64,000 bases of DNA from Ostrinia nubilalis (Eukaryota > Arthropoda > Insecta > Lepidoptera > Crambidae). This document shows positions 51,067 to 62,790 of the stretch, piece after piece. The DNA is taken from NCBI RefSeq assembly GCF_963855985.1, contig NC_087108.1:13162001-13226000 (forward strand), written 5' to 3'. A program made the translations under genes and the position numbers. Positions within the stretch are counted from its first letter, which is position 1. Each line of letters opens with the position of its first letter. The notes under the pieces were generated by a model that was given only the letters and a program-made list of their open reading frames with translations, did not search any database and had not been told where the DNA came from.

Positions 51067-53307
51067 TTAGTCGAAAAGACCGAAGCCCATGTCCTCATCT
51101 TCTGATTCGGATTCTTCCTTCTTGGTCTCTTTCTCTTCTGCAATGAACAAAAAACATCGGTAAATAAAAATTATAATAAATCAGTGTAGCAAAAATTATG
51201 AAAATATTGTCAGTGATTGGAGTTGACAGCACAGTTGCTCAGTCGAAAGATGGTGTGAATTTGAAATCATCATAAAAAACTTCCAAAATGAATTTTTAGA
51301 TATCTAAGGAATTGAATATCTATTTCATAACCTAGGATAGACAATTTTGACAAGCTTGCTTTGGAACTCAATGTAAATTCAACTACACATTATAGCCTGT
51401 ATTTAGAATGCTAAAGTTTAGATCAATCTTAGGCTTGTCTCTATACCTTTCATTAGATAAGATTTAACTTGTTTGTCATAGTAATCCTTCAAAATGTTTA
51501 AGACTTATTTTAATAAATAAAATGCAGCATAATATTAGGTCATGTCCAAATTATCTGGAGCCAATAATAAGAAAAGTTCATTTTAAAAATAACTATTAAC
51601 TAAGTATAAACAACAGGCTACCAAAAGAAGTCTATTTCTTCTTTTCTGCAGACGAACATACCTTTCTTTTCTTCAGCAGCGGCGGCGGGAGCGGCGGCGG
51701 CGGCGGCAGCGGGCGCGGCGCCTCCGGACGGCATCGACGACAGCTTCTCACGGCCTGCAGTGTACAGTAGACAAAATCGTTATTACACTGCGTGGACAAC
51801 GTAGGTGCGAATAGGTAGAGGAGGGGACTCAGAGAAGAGTTGTACATCAAGACTGTTCAGTCGAAAGATGGTTAGATTGTAATTCATCATTTCAAATGGT
51901 TCACTTGTTAATTTGAAACTGTTATGCACAATGAAAAATAAGATGCAAAGATATTTTATCAATTAAGTATTAAAAATAGCTTTTGCCTGCGGCTTCACCC
52001 GCGTGAAATTTAGTTTGTCATAGATCATCATAAATTATAGCCTATATGTTAATCTGGGTTATAAACAATAATACTGTAAAGTTTCATCAAAATCCGTTCA
52101 GTAGTTTTTGCGTGAAAGAGTAACAAACATCCAGACATCCAAATTCGCATTTATAATATTAGTAGGATGTGCTTAAAAAATTATTACACTACGCTGTATT
52201 GTGAAGGAGACACTTTTAATCAAATGAAAAGGTTACAATTTTTAACTTAGTTTCATTGAATTGAAAATTTAACAATTTCTCAGTATTTTTTTTACATAGC
52301 ATTAATCCTTTTCTGATAATTTTAAGTTTCAAACTGACAGACACAGAAATAACAGGATGCAATAGAAATTACATACCCTGAGCTATTAAGTCCTCGATGC
52401 TCTTGCCATTGAGCTCAGCGATGACCTTCTTCAGCTTCTCGGAGTCGGCTTCAATGCCCACCGAGCTCAAGATCTTCTCCACGTCCGCGGCAGCCGGGGA
52501 CACCTTCCCTCCGAGCACAGCCAGTAAATACGCGGCCACGTAACGCATTCTGGAATCATTGGAGGATTTATTAATTTAAATTTAAGTGGTGTAGCATACT
52601 ATGGTGTTGTTTAGGAACTTTTTAGACACATTGTGGTTAAAATAAATAATACTATTACAAATGGCATAAACATCTTCCTAAGCTCTGAAGTTTTAACCCT
52701 TATCAACAATTTCAAGATTCTATGATCAAATTGCATTGTTTTGGAGATAAATTAATTTACATTCACTACGTTTGTTAGACTGCTCAAAGACATGACATTG
52801 AATGGATTTGGTAGGCACATGTGCTAAAAATTAAACAGCTTGGGCATGGCGCTAAATAGTAACTCACTTAACACAGGCACACTATTACCACTTGTTGATT
52901 AATTAGGACACAAAATTAATATTACAGCATGGGAAGTAGAAGTTATGGAGCCAAACACGAGAATGCATCGCCTAACCACAACATAGTAAACAATGGTTGA
53001 TCACAGTTCACGAGATAGAATCGGCGCGCACGTTTGGAGGTTATATCAAACAAAATAGACTGAAGGTTAATACGTGGATAGAACGTTTATAGCAGTTTCC
53101 TTACGTTAATTATGTTGACAAAACGACTAGATATACCCAAATGCGGCAAATAAACACTCATGGTAGCCGCGGTGATGTTATGGCGCACATTTACATCCAA
53201 GTTTATCTCACCGTAATCCATGTTATTTTCACAGTAAAACATTATTCAAGTATCAATTACCCACTAAATACAATAAACACAGTATTATTTTAGAAATTTC
53301 ACTTACT
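51067..53307 (-). CDS. RpLP2: 60S acidic ribosomal protein P2
   Basis: complement(join(51067..51137, 51662..51754, 52377..52548)), 111 residues, the usual length. The span is extended to include a non-coding 5' exon ending at 53307 (donor GTAAGT). Exon 2 holds [15 protein letters not shown] and the dimerisation helices to EDLIAQ. Exon 3 starts [12 protein letters not shown] and carries the Ala/Pro-rich hinge. Exon 4 has the acidic run and the invariant C-terminus EDMGFGLFD. Both coding introns are phase 1, with GT-AG borders. The protein forms the P-stalk with P0 and P1 on the 60S subunit and recruits and activates translational GTPases. The ATG at 52548 follows the acceptor by one base. Introns hold two snoRNA-like sequences and one interspersed repeat. 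Confidence 0.95.
51206..51279 (-). ncRNA. C/D-box snoRNA-like sequence in RpLP2 intron 3
   Basis: Minus strand: C box ATGATGA (51267-51273), D' box CTGA (51239-51242) directly after the guide CACCATCTTTCGA, and D box CTGA (51210-51213). The guide is complementary to CGAAAGATGGTG, which I recall as a conserved 28S rRNA segment. Counting five bases from D', it would place 2'-O-methylation on the second A of CGAAAG. Intronic location in a ribosomal protein gene is typical. The terminal stem is weak. Confidence 0.6.
51824..51896 (-). ncRNA. C/D-box snoRNA-like sequence in RpLP2 intron 2
   Basis: Minus strand: C box ATGATGA (51884-51890), guide ACCATCTTTCGA, D' CTGA (51857-51860), C'-like TGATGTA (51843-51849) and D CTGA (51829-51832). 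It has the same guide and box spacing as the one in the next intron but otherwise different sequence, as expected for an old intronic duplication. Confidence 0.6.
51976..52172 (+). mobile_element. Lepidoptera interspersed repeat in RpLP2 intron 2
   Basis: Begins ATAGCTTTTGCCTGCGGCTT, contains TTTCATCAAAATCCGTTCAG and ends TTTATAATATTAGTAGG. Confidence 0.65.
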
Positions 53308-53339
53308 TTTAAGTCTTAGCGACACGAAACGTGTAATGC

Positions 53340-54600
53340 CGAAAAGTAAACGTTCGTCTTGAGCAAAATGTCAAGAAGAAAGAATTTGTTTTGTCAATTT
53401 GACAATGTCAGTCAAACGTAAAAAAAAAGCTACGGCGTTTCGTTTCACGATGCGCTAATGATAAATAACAATAACGGTTATATTACTAAGTAACGTTATT
53501 TAGATAAACGTTATTTTGTTAAGTTTTGCTAATTTATTGTATGAAATAACATTTTATTTGTCTTACTTACAAAATGCATAAGTATATTTTTAGAACCTAT
53601 TACGAGATCCGATTATAAGAGAAGGGACAACCATCTGTTTATAAAATGAAAAGTTTTTAAAATCAATAATGTTAAAAAACATCGCAAGTGGGTTTTCTAA
53701 AAAAATATTGGCCAGATTATTAGTAGTCAATAGAGACTAAAAATTATTTAGTTTAGTAGGTAGGTAATAAGGAAGAAATTGAGTTTGGAAGTTTTTTAAG
53801 CATCGAGGTCGAGCGTTATTAAAAAATTGCATTGTTTCTTGTCTTTTGATGCTAGGTCAACGAGAATTATTTAATTTTATGAAAGAAATAGAGCCGATAA
53901 CCTATGCCTAAACGGCATTACCTTCGTTTGTGTCGACTGAAAAGTTGGATTTTTTCAATGCTCCAAGGAACTGAAGTTTAATTTTTGCTTTATTTCACGT
54001 TTCTGAGAAAAAGGGTCTAGAGCAAACGGAGGAACAATCAATGGTGATGTTATTATGGGTTCAGCTTTTTTCCTTTTTAGGTACGGATACGTACGGAACC
54101 CTAAAGAGGTCCCTGTGACGGCTGTGAGCCCTGTGACGGTCATGCTCAGTGCTTATAGAATTCCATAAAACAAAGCAGTGTAATTTTAGAAAGCAGGCTA
54201 TAACCGTATTTCAGTAATAAAGAGGTTTTTTTCTCATAAAAATTACAAATGCTGGCAATTAGAGACATCAGGCTTTCGCTTTTTTGAAATTCAGATTTTA
54301 TTCTTACCCGGGAAGACTAATTTGGGAACATTAATAATAGGGATGTTATCAGACCAAACAAAATTTATCAGGCTTTGCCTTTGCGAATAACTTTTCTATG
54401 GCGTAATAGGTACTTAATTTATGTACCGATTAAGTAAACACTTACACTTATCTTTTTTTGTGTCTTGTTAGGCCAAGTTTAGTTTATTATTAATTAGCTG
54501 ACTAGATTGAATCTACTTAAAAAAAATAAGACGCACATAGGATATTTCTTGGCCTCATAAAGAAATGATTTAAAATATTTTTTGTCTATGTCACGATGGC
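53340..54600. other. Region upstream of RpLP2
   Basis: Presumed promoter side of RpLP2. A CTTTTC motif on the minus strand near 53345 could be a 5' terminal oligopyrimidine start, which is uncertain. The rest is AT-rich with a short GGAACCCT repeat fragment near 54098. Confidence 0.35.
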
Positions 54601-54659
54601 GCGCGCGGGGCCGTCATGCGGCAGTTTTTCCATCGTTTCAAAATTAGTAAATAATTAAA

Positions 54660-54735
54660 TTATCTATAATTCTAGTGTAGTGAGTGAATTAATTAACGTG
54701 GTGCGGAGAATTGCATAAAGGATCACAATAATGTG
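54660..54735 (+). other. Possible first non-coding exon with GTAAGT donor
   Basis: After a CpG-containing stretch (GCGCGCGCGGGGCCGTCATG, 54600-54619), ATAATGTG is followed by GTAAGTAGC at 54736. The ATG at 54731 would meet a stop if joined to the exon at 58089, so this would be untranslated leader. Nothing else supports it. Confidence 0.25.
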
Positions 54736-55650
54736 GTAAGTAGCATGAATTTGTTAAAAAACACAAAGTTACATCTACCTACATTCTGGTCCGAAGTTTT
54801 TTTTAGTATAAAGAAATGTTTAATAAGTCAGATTTATACTGTATTTTGCTAAATTAGCCCAATTTCTGGTCTGAAGGTTTCATGTCAATCATTTGATTTC
54901 CATAAATACCCCGTGTTCAGGAAAAGCAAACTTTATTTTATGTAGGTAAGTAAATAAGAACGTGTGCTTTATCGTATGTAAGTTTGCCTAGTGATGGTAC
55001 CTTCTTGAGAAATTGATAGAAGATTGATAGATGATGATTTTACCATTAAGCCCGTCGATAATTTTTGGAGGTAGGTAAACCATAGCGTCATTCTAAATAA
55101 ATTTCTCTAATTCTAAAAATGTACCTAAGTAGTTACAATTTGTATAATTTATTTGTTTGTACAAAACTGTGGGTAGGAGACTGTAATCCCTAAGTTACTT
55201 GGTTGTTTTATGAATTTCGTTTTTCGTAGTAGGCCCCTATCTTTTCGTGTAATATGAACTGAAGATACGTACGCAAAATACGACCGCAAAAGATACCGAG
55301 GCGAGGTAATCGGTACCTACCCGTATCTTTGCTAACCAATGCCTTTCGGCACTCCCTGGCTGCATCGCGGGCAGTGGCGGATTTACAAATTTGCCGCTAG
55401 TAGGCCATTCAATTTTTGCCGCCCCTACTGACTTTTGAAATTCAATACGTTAGTTTAATCCCGTTATTAGTATGATTGTGAACTTAATGATATTTCTGTC
55501 AGTTACTAGATTTTTTTTGCAACCCGCTATGTACTGAAGAGTTTTATGTTGACCTATTATAAAAAAAAAACCGACTCCAAAAAACCTACACTAAAAAGTA
55601 GAAAAATAATTACTAATTATTTATTAGGACGAATTAATCTTTATGTAGGT

Positions 55651-55738
55651 ATACCATGATTGATACTTCTGGAGTCGGTGCCAAGATTATGAAACATGTA
55701 AAGTTTGCCTGCACCGACTCCAAAAGTATCAATCATGG
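55651..55738. repeat. Hairpin element next to a LINE tail
   Basis: ACCATGATTGATACTTCTGG pairs with the complement ending 55738 over about 29 bases, around a loop of about 30. It touches the 3' end of the RTE-like fragment at 55741. Confidence 0.6.
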
Positions 55739-55740
55739 TT

Positions 55741-56076
55741 CGTTTCAGCCAAATGACGTCCACTGCTGGACAAAGGCCTCCCCCAAGGTTTTCCACAATG
55801 AACGGTCCTGCGCTGCCCGCATCCAGGCTCTTCCCGCGACCTTTACCAGATCGTCGGTCCACCTAGTAGGAGGCCTGCCCACGCTACGTCTTCCAGCCCG
55901 TGGTCGCCACTCGAGAACTTTCCTGCCCCAACGGCCATCGTCTCTACGAGCTATGTGCCCCGCCCACTGCCACTTGATTTTAGCAATTCTGCGAGCTATG
56001 TCGGTTACTTTGGTTCTCCTGCGGATCTCCTCATTTCTGATTCGATCACGCAGGGAAACTCCGAGCATAGCCCGCT
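55741..56076 (-). mobile_element. RTE-like LINE, best-preserved 3' fragment
   Basis: The minus strand keeps an open frame of 107 residues from MLGVSLRDRIRNEEI through WAGHIARRDDGRWGRKVLEW and WMRAAQDR to VQQWTSFG, then the stop and tail. It serves as a reference for the other fragments. Confidence 0.8.
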
Positions 56077-56159
56077 TTATAACTTTTTGTCAAATGTTTT
56101 AGAAGTAAAATCTATAGGTAGGAGGAAGACTAGGCGGTACCTACGCTCGCCGTAGGTCA

Positions 56160-57190
56160 GTCAGCAAAGTACCTAACTAAAATAATGATTAAGTACAATT
56201 TTCTGTTTGAAGGTAGTTATCTACTTAGATGCGTGGTTGTTAATGAAGAAATACCTACTTATGTTGCTGTTTGATTCCAATTTTTTCTGTGCACTTACCT
56301 AGCATTATATTTCTAGTGTCATTTGCTTATATCAGGGTACCTTCCTCTTAAAAACTCAACCTGTATTTAGTCACGTTTATCAAAATAAAACAACAAACTC
56401 AGAACCCCAAAAGTTAATCCCAACTCTTTTCCTGTAATAAAAACAAAGATGGCGCCGTTACTCTCAATCTGCATGACGAATAACTCGTAAAAGAAAATAT
56501 GGCGGGTGTAAAACAAAACCTCGGGATAAGAAATATCAAACTACTTGTCCTCTATTTTCTTTATTATCCACTAAATTTTAATTTGCTACTTCACTCTTTT
56601 GAAAGCTTTATCATTAGTAAAGCTTGGAAGTGAATTTATTCTTGTCAAATCGTTGTTATTGATTGTACCTTTTTCTACATGAGATCTTATCATAAATAAA
56701 TAAATAAATAATAAAAACCTTTATTCAACCAAGTTAACAACTTAGACAACATTGCCAGTGGTCCCCAAACTAGGTAACACCTGTCTCTTGGGGACTGGAG
56801 TACGTACGAGGCTTGAAGTTAAATCAACCATACCATCAACCATTGTTTTGTGCCTTGGGATTTAATATACAAATCCTAGCTTAGTCAGAGATTATGGTAC
56901 TTCCAGAAAAATCATAATCTGGTTTATAATGTTTTTAATTAAAGCGTGAATTTTTACTCTGCTTAAGTTGCTGAGGGGTCTCCCGTAAAACGCGCGTTTG
57001 TATCAATTTGTGTGTAAATTGACGATGACAGGGAACTTAATTAACAGCCTTCATTCTAATCGGGAGCTTACAACGACAAAAATAAAAGAGTGTTAAGAAG
57101 TAGGGCCACTGGTTAGCGCGTAGGCGGTGCAATAGTTGCTGAGGTTTTAGCTCAAGCTAACGCTCAAAGGTGGAAACGGTGAAAACGCGG
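56160..57190. other. Intergenic or intronic region
   Basis: A (AAAT)n run with AAAAACCTTTATTCAA at 56697-56735 looks like a LINE/SINE 3' end. Nothing else is recognised. Confidence 0.4.
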
Positions 57191-57192
57191 GA

Positions 57193-57272
57193 GGTGCCTG
57201 GATGCGGGCGGCGAAAGACCGGTCTTTGTGGAAATCCTTGGGGGAAGCCTTTGTCCAGCAAACGAACGAACG
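57193..57272 (+). mobile_element. RTE-like LINE 3' fragment with internal deletion
   Basis: Reads GTGCCTGGATGCGGGCGGCG to TTGTCCAGCA and then directly the AACGAACGAACG tail; the CAGTGGACGTC part is missing. Confidence 0.6.
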
Positions 57273-57952
57273 CTCAAACGCTAGGAGGCTGTCGCTTATG
57301 TTAACTATCTTTCCATGAAGTTGAATGATTCCAAACCATTTTCCTTGCACAATCCACGACAATACCTGAGAGGCCGTCCGTAACAGCTAATAGTTGACCA
57401 TCTCGCAACACCTAAAACTATATCCCATCTGAGAGAGCTTTCTGAGGCTATTTCTATTAGGTAAACTGAATTAAACAGATTATACTGGTACTCGTCTGCA
57501 TTTAAGTATTTTTGCTCAGTGCTGAAAATATTCCCTATCATTGACGTTTAAGTAGCAAACTTTGAAAAAATAAAACGAAACATTTTGCTTTCGTCTTTAG
57601 CTAGATAAAAAATGTTCATTGTTTTTTATACGGTAGTAAGTTTGTCCAGAGTAATAATTTTTATGTAAGTACCCTCTATTAATTTTTGCCTTGAAAATCT
57701 TGAAATCTGGAAAGCCAGGTACTCAAAATAACATAATAGTATTTGCTGACGCATAAGATACATTTAATTAATCTAGACCCACACCTTTGTGAGGACTAAG
57801 GATACAAACTTACCTGTCATTAGGGTTACCGTCCGTTTGAAATGTCTGAGACTGTCTTAAATACTTCATGGATAAAAGGTGACAAAATATCCCAATTCAA
57901 ATTTTAATTTATTAACGTTGCGACTTTTTATTCAGTCACGTTGTTCATATTT

Positions 57953-58006
57953 CGTTTCAACCTAATGCCGTCCTATGCTGGGCATAGACCTCCACGGATT
58001 TTCACC
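57953..58006 (-). mobile_element. Short LINE 3' tail fragment
   Basis: TTTCAACCTAATGCCGTCC then GGGCATAGACCTCCACGGAT, a diverged tail like that at 46435. Confidence 0.45.
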
Positions 58007-58088
58007 ACGAATGCTCCCGTGATAACTCCCTTTAACCTATGTTATGGTGTTTTGTTGTGGTCTATTAACTTGTGTATGTTTCTTTCAG

Positions 58089-58155
58089 CTAGTACGATGA
58101 GAATTGGCGCTTGGCTGGTTAGGAGCTCCAGTTCCGTGTTCAGAAGACTTCGGCG
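58089..58155 (+). CDS. Possible first coding exon of an unrecognised gene
   Basis: The acceptor TTTCTTTCAG (to 58088) and donor GTGAGT (58156) bound a 67-base exon. The ATG at 58097 opens MRIGAWLVRSSSSVFRRLR, an Arg/Ser-rich N-terminus that could be a mitochondrial presequence. Further exons would be beyond 64000 or too short to see. It could also be a chance exon. Confidence 0.3.
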
Positions 58156-58159
58156 GTGA

Positions 58160-59540
58160 GTAATCTTTTAATTTAATCTTGTTTTATTTTTTGTTTATTA
58201 CTAAATATGACGTAGTTCCAGTTTTGCATGAAATTGAGATCACTTTGTTTTCAGATAATTTTAGCGAAATTTTTTACATCGTGTCTGGTTAATATTTTTT
58301 TTGTCTAATCAATTAGTTTTTGCTTAGGCTTTTTTGCTCTACAATTTCCTTTTACTACAGCTTCCAATATGCGTATGTTTTGAAAAATCGCTCGTGTTAG
58401 GTAACTACTCGTACTTAGGTAAGTTTTTGGGCATTATTTTAAAAAAAATCTAGGGCCACCCCCGACGTTTATCTTTTGTCTCGGCGAGCCCTATCCATAG
58501 ACACCCCATTTGTAGGGATCCGACGTCAAAAAGTTTAAAAAAATTACCTACTTACTCTGTTTATGCCGTCCTTTTTGAGATCTCGTCACGTGCTAGATAG
58601 TTCCTAATATCCTTGTTCCAGACGTTGCTATTATTTATGTTTTTACGGAATCTGTCCTGATTAATCAAAAACAAAGGCCCCTCTACTCGGCGGGCCGGTG
58701 GATGAATAATGCATTAATAACGACCTTATCCACCTGTCGTTAGGTCTTTAGTATTCCTTAAGTGGCTTAACGTTAATCAATTCCCCAGGGACTAGATTAC
58801 GCCGGGCTCGTAATAATATCTGTGCTTATTTCCCTTATCTATTTTTCTGCAGGGTAGTTGAGTATATTTTATACAAAACCTCCCAGGGATCTAGTCGAGC
58901 TAGTGAAAACTATGAGATTATAAAAGACATTAAGCAAGATCATAAATAAGTTTTCTCTTCGTAAAGTTATTGGCAGATGGTGTATTTTATCTGAGATTTA
59001 GGTACCTATTATAATACATATATCTACATCTACATAATCGAAATTAAAAAATCTAATAAAATCATACTTACAACTTTTTCGTGCTAATAATTTCAGTTTT
59101 GTGTCTTTGCTTCATTTAAAATTCAGGCGTTCCAAAAACAGGTAAGAGTAGGTACTTACAACATACGTTGGTGTCTTTGATTTTATATGGCTCAATAACG
59201 AGAACCATTATTATTTCTTAAAAAGACTTTAATTAACTAGAAAGGGGTACCTAACAACTTCTTTAAATGCTTACTTATTTGAAAATAAAAAGCTTTCTTT
59301 GCCACATATTTGACACCAAATGCCAAATCGAACAAGCTGCTTACAAGCCATCAAACTTCGCTCGGCATTGTTTCACCATAAACGTTTTCCCCCAATCGGA
59401 AACCATGGCTTAGTAGCACCCACGTCACCAGTGGCCTGTGAAATTGGATCCTCAGGGAACGTTCCGCTGCTGGGATTTTTCAGCCAGCGAACGAATTCAC
59501 GTGAAATATTCATCGTGTGTAATGCGAGTATCGGCCCGGA
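58160..59540. other. Presumed intron or intergenic DNA
   Basis: No gene was recognised. Confidence 0.4.
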
Positions 59541-59919
59541 TAGGGTTGCCAGGTGTCCGGCTTTTTACGGTCGTGTCCGGCCAAAAATTATCTTGTCCGG
59601 CCTGTCCGGCTTTTGTTAGGCTTTTTATGTGGTTGCCGCAGGGCCCCAAGTCCGCTAATTTACAAATGGCTCAATTGAATCGTAATCGAATCTCAATAGA
59701 ATTATTTGACACTTTTGGTATTCTGCTAGGTGAAAGTCGAGCTACAGAATAATATCAAGCGCACGCATCACCATCAGGATGTTGGGTAACCGATGATAAA
59801 TAGAATTCACTCGTAGGCTATGACACTAATTGCACCCCCCCGTGACATGTTTAGGGTAAAATGTCCGGCCAAATGAAGCACAGAGTCCGGCTTTTGTGTT
59901 TTAGGACCTGGCAACCCTA
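59541..59919. mobile_element. hAT-type MITE
   Basis: The inverted termini TAGGGTTGCCAGGT and their complement are flanked by GGCCCGGA at 59533-59540 and 59920-59927. An 8-bp duplication plus a terminus of this form is typical of hAT. Inside are several TGTCCGGC-like subterminal motifs at both ends. Confidence 0.8.
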
Positions 59920-59927
59920 GGCCCGGA

Positions 59928-60904
59928 TAATGTTACGGAAAGGTTTTAACCGCGCGTGTTAGTAAACCATACCTACTACACTACCTACTTAAACGCCCGT
60001 ATTCACAAACATTACTATGAGGTCTCACAGTGCGCGTGACCGCACAAGGTAGCACACGAACCAATCACAGAACTCTATTCAATGCTGTGCGTTCGATTTG
60101 CTGCTTCACATATTTACCTACTGCAGGAGGCAGGTATTTGTCCACAATCGCACCTGATGTTAAATGATCGTTTGTTAATACGGACGTTTCATTTCATTTC
60201 TTAGAATGATTATAATATTATGTAGGTTAGGACCTCCTAATCTACCTACTTAGATAGGTTACTACCTCAACATAACTAATATAATCCCGCGATGAAACAT
60301 TTACGAGTTTTAAGGCTATTCTTCAGACATGTTTAAGTTACTACGTAAAGTGGGTAGCTACTCGTTGTCTATGTATCTATCGCAATGTACGTAATAATAG
60401 GTAGGCAATAATATTATACCAAGTTATTTATTTATTTAAGCTTAAAAGTGATGCACGTGGCGGACTTAATGTCGGAAGAAACATAATGTCTTCTATTGCC
60501 AATAATCCAAGGTTATCCTGAAGAGTGGTTAGAGTCTAATAAAGACCGACTGAAACAATAGTGCTGATACTTATCCTACTTACTCAAGGGACAAGGGACA
60601 CTCGGTCTTAATGCATCAAAATACTACCACGATAAGGCCCTGATGACACTTGTAACTCCTGGGATACTGTTCAATGCATCAAAATATTTTTTCTCACGCA
60701 ATTGTCACGCAAAAGCACAGCATGTTCGAACAAGCTACCCGTTGTCACGTAATCTTGTCCCTGTCCCGGCAAATTGTTTTCATTCCACCCGGGACATTTG
60801 GGACGTTTGGGACACGTCAACGCAATGGGAAGATTTTTATGTGACCGCGGTGTGGTGGTTAACATTTTTCTATCCACTCTTTTGCTAACTTTCTCTTTAG
60901 ATAG
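59928..60904. other. Intergenic region
   Basis: A short direct repeat AATGCATCAAAATA occurs near 60611 and 60672. Nothing else is recognised. Confidence 0.4.
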
Positions 60905-61240
60905 ATAGATAGAATATGGTTTATTTGCAAAACACATTGACACACAAGAAGCAAAAAGTAAGATTAATAAACAAAGGAGTAGCAGGAATGATATAGTACA
61001 TTACAAAGAGTAAGAAAGAAAATCCTGCGCTAAGGTATAAGTGTGCCGCAGCGATGCAAAAAAGCAGAGAGCTCAGCGTAGACACTGCTCTAAAATGAGC
61101 AGAACACTGATTTTCAGCTCTTGCTTGAAAAAAAGAAGGAAGACGCACGAGAATGGTAGAGAATAAGGTAGTGGCTTTAGCTAGTAGCCTTTTTAGTTTA
61201 AAGCTTGACCGAACGGGTATTGATGCGTGAAGGAGTAGGT
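60905..61240 (-). mobile_element. Possible LINE/SINE 3' end with (TCTA)n tail
   Basis: A GATA run followed by GGTTTATTTGCAAAACACA and a purine-rich body on the + strand suggests a retroposon inserted on the minus strand. Ends are uncertain. Confidence 0.3.
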
Positions 61241-62529
61241 AGGTTACCATAAATAATTTTATGTAACTAATCCATAACGACATTTTACTTAACTAAACCC
61301 ATGAATGATTGCCCATAAAAATGACGTTAATATTATTGCTTTCTTGCATGATTTTCATAAATAAGTAATAATATAACTTGACTGATCTCCGATTAATGTA
61401 ATAAGTAGGTACCTACCTACTAGATACAAATCTTGCCTTGTTACAATAATGAACTGTGATTTAAGCAGAAAGGAACTCATTTCAACCACCCAATTATAAT
61501 TTGCGTAAAAAATCCCCATTTATTATTTAATTTCTGAGTAAGTGTTACTAAAATACTAGTATCTTCACTTAATTTTTACTTATAACTAATGACATTAACC
61601 CATGGAAACTATGCACGAAAAGATTGGAATTTCGGGACTCATTTGGTTCCAGGAAATGCTCAAATTAATACCTTCATACAACTCCATGCAAAGGAAGGGT
61701 CGCGAAAGAGGATCCAGGTGAAAGGGGTACTCCCAAGCCTAATGAGGGTCCACACTTTTTGTTTATGGCCCTTTATGGGTCCGTATATACCCTTTTGTAT
61801 CTATAAGCTTCGGGTTTTACCTATGAGCATTGAAAAGACGAACGGAGCGCAAAAAGTCGCCTTTGCTAGGTACCAATCAGTCCCGCTTTCTATACTTACG
61901 TATGGTGTTGGTGTATAAAGAGTGATACAAGATTTCTATTGGACTCTAAGGGGCATCTATAAATGCTATGCTATAAATAGATCAAGAATTTCTAGTTTAG
62001 TAGCCAATTAATGGAAAAAAACGGAACCCTTATACATACACTAAGTTGTCTTGTTTTTATCTTATTAGTTCTTTTTTTACCCGACTGTGCCAGATGGTAA
62101 AAAAAGGGTTATGTTTTATGTTATGAGAGTAACATTTTTCTTTACTCTTTTTTGAAGTCGTTTAAAAAGAGGTCCATAAAATAATAATTCAGGAGAATAG
62201 TACGAGTATTACTAAGCTAACCGCCGCTAGTGCCCTCTGCGAGCAGATATTTTATACACTCGGCGTCAAATATATCGCACCTCCCTTGGTTATTAAACTG
62301 TTGAGGACACGTGAGATCATTATATGGTTTTAAAACCACAAAAATTGGTCTATTATTGGTCCCAGAAGTGAGCCCCAAGTGAAGCTTTTTTCAAGTCACA
62401 TTATTATACCATAATTCGTACCTGTTTGTATAAAAAAAAGGGTTTTTCTTTAAGTTTCTTATTGGGCTTTCAAAAAAACACCAAATTGGTGGGGCACCAA
62501 GATTGTGTTTGAAGAAAATTTTTATTAAA
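61241..62529. other. Intergenic region with repeat scraps
   Basis: GGAACCCTTATA near 62022 and a pair of ACCCGACTG/AAAAGGGTTATG motifs near 62080-62110 are pieces of common lepidopteran repeats. The 109-codon frame at 61589-61918 shows no motif and is not annotated. Confidence 0.4.
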
Positions 62530-62790
62530 ATTAGGTACTAGCGGCCGCCCGCCCGCGACTTCGTACGCGTGGATCCCGTTTTACCCCCTTCATATTATCT
62601 ATCTTACGCGGTTTAGATTTTTTCATACAAATGTTTTTTCCCGCTAACTCCCGTTCCCGTGGGAATTCCTTTCTTAGTGCATCTCTACGGTACCTAAGCT
62701 ACGTCCCTTCCTCAAGTGCCTACGTTTAGCCGTTTAGGCTGTGCGTTGATATGTCAGTCAGTCAGTTTCTCCTTTTATATATTTAGATTG
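62530..62790 (+). mobile_element. Diverged lepidopteran interspersed repeat fragment
   Basis: Begins TACTAGCGGCCGCCCGCCCG and continues CGACTTCGTACGCGTGGATC, the family's GC-rich start, then decays before the GTCAGTCAGTCAG run near 62755. Confidence 0.5.

Noticed and set aside
61589..61918. 109-codon ORF near the right edge
   Set aside because: No motif, no splice context, located among repeat scraps; length is compatible with chance.
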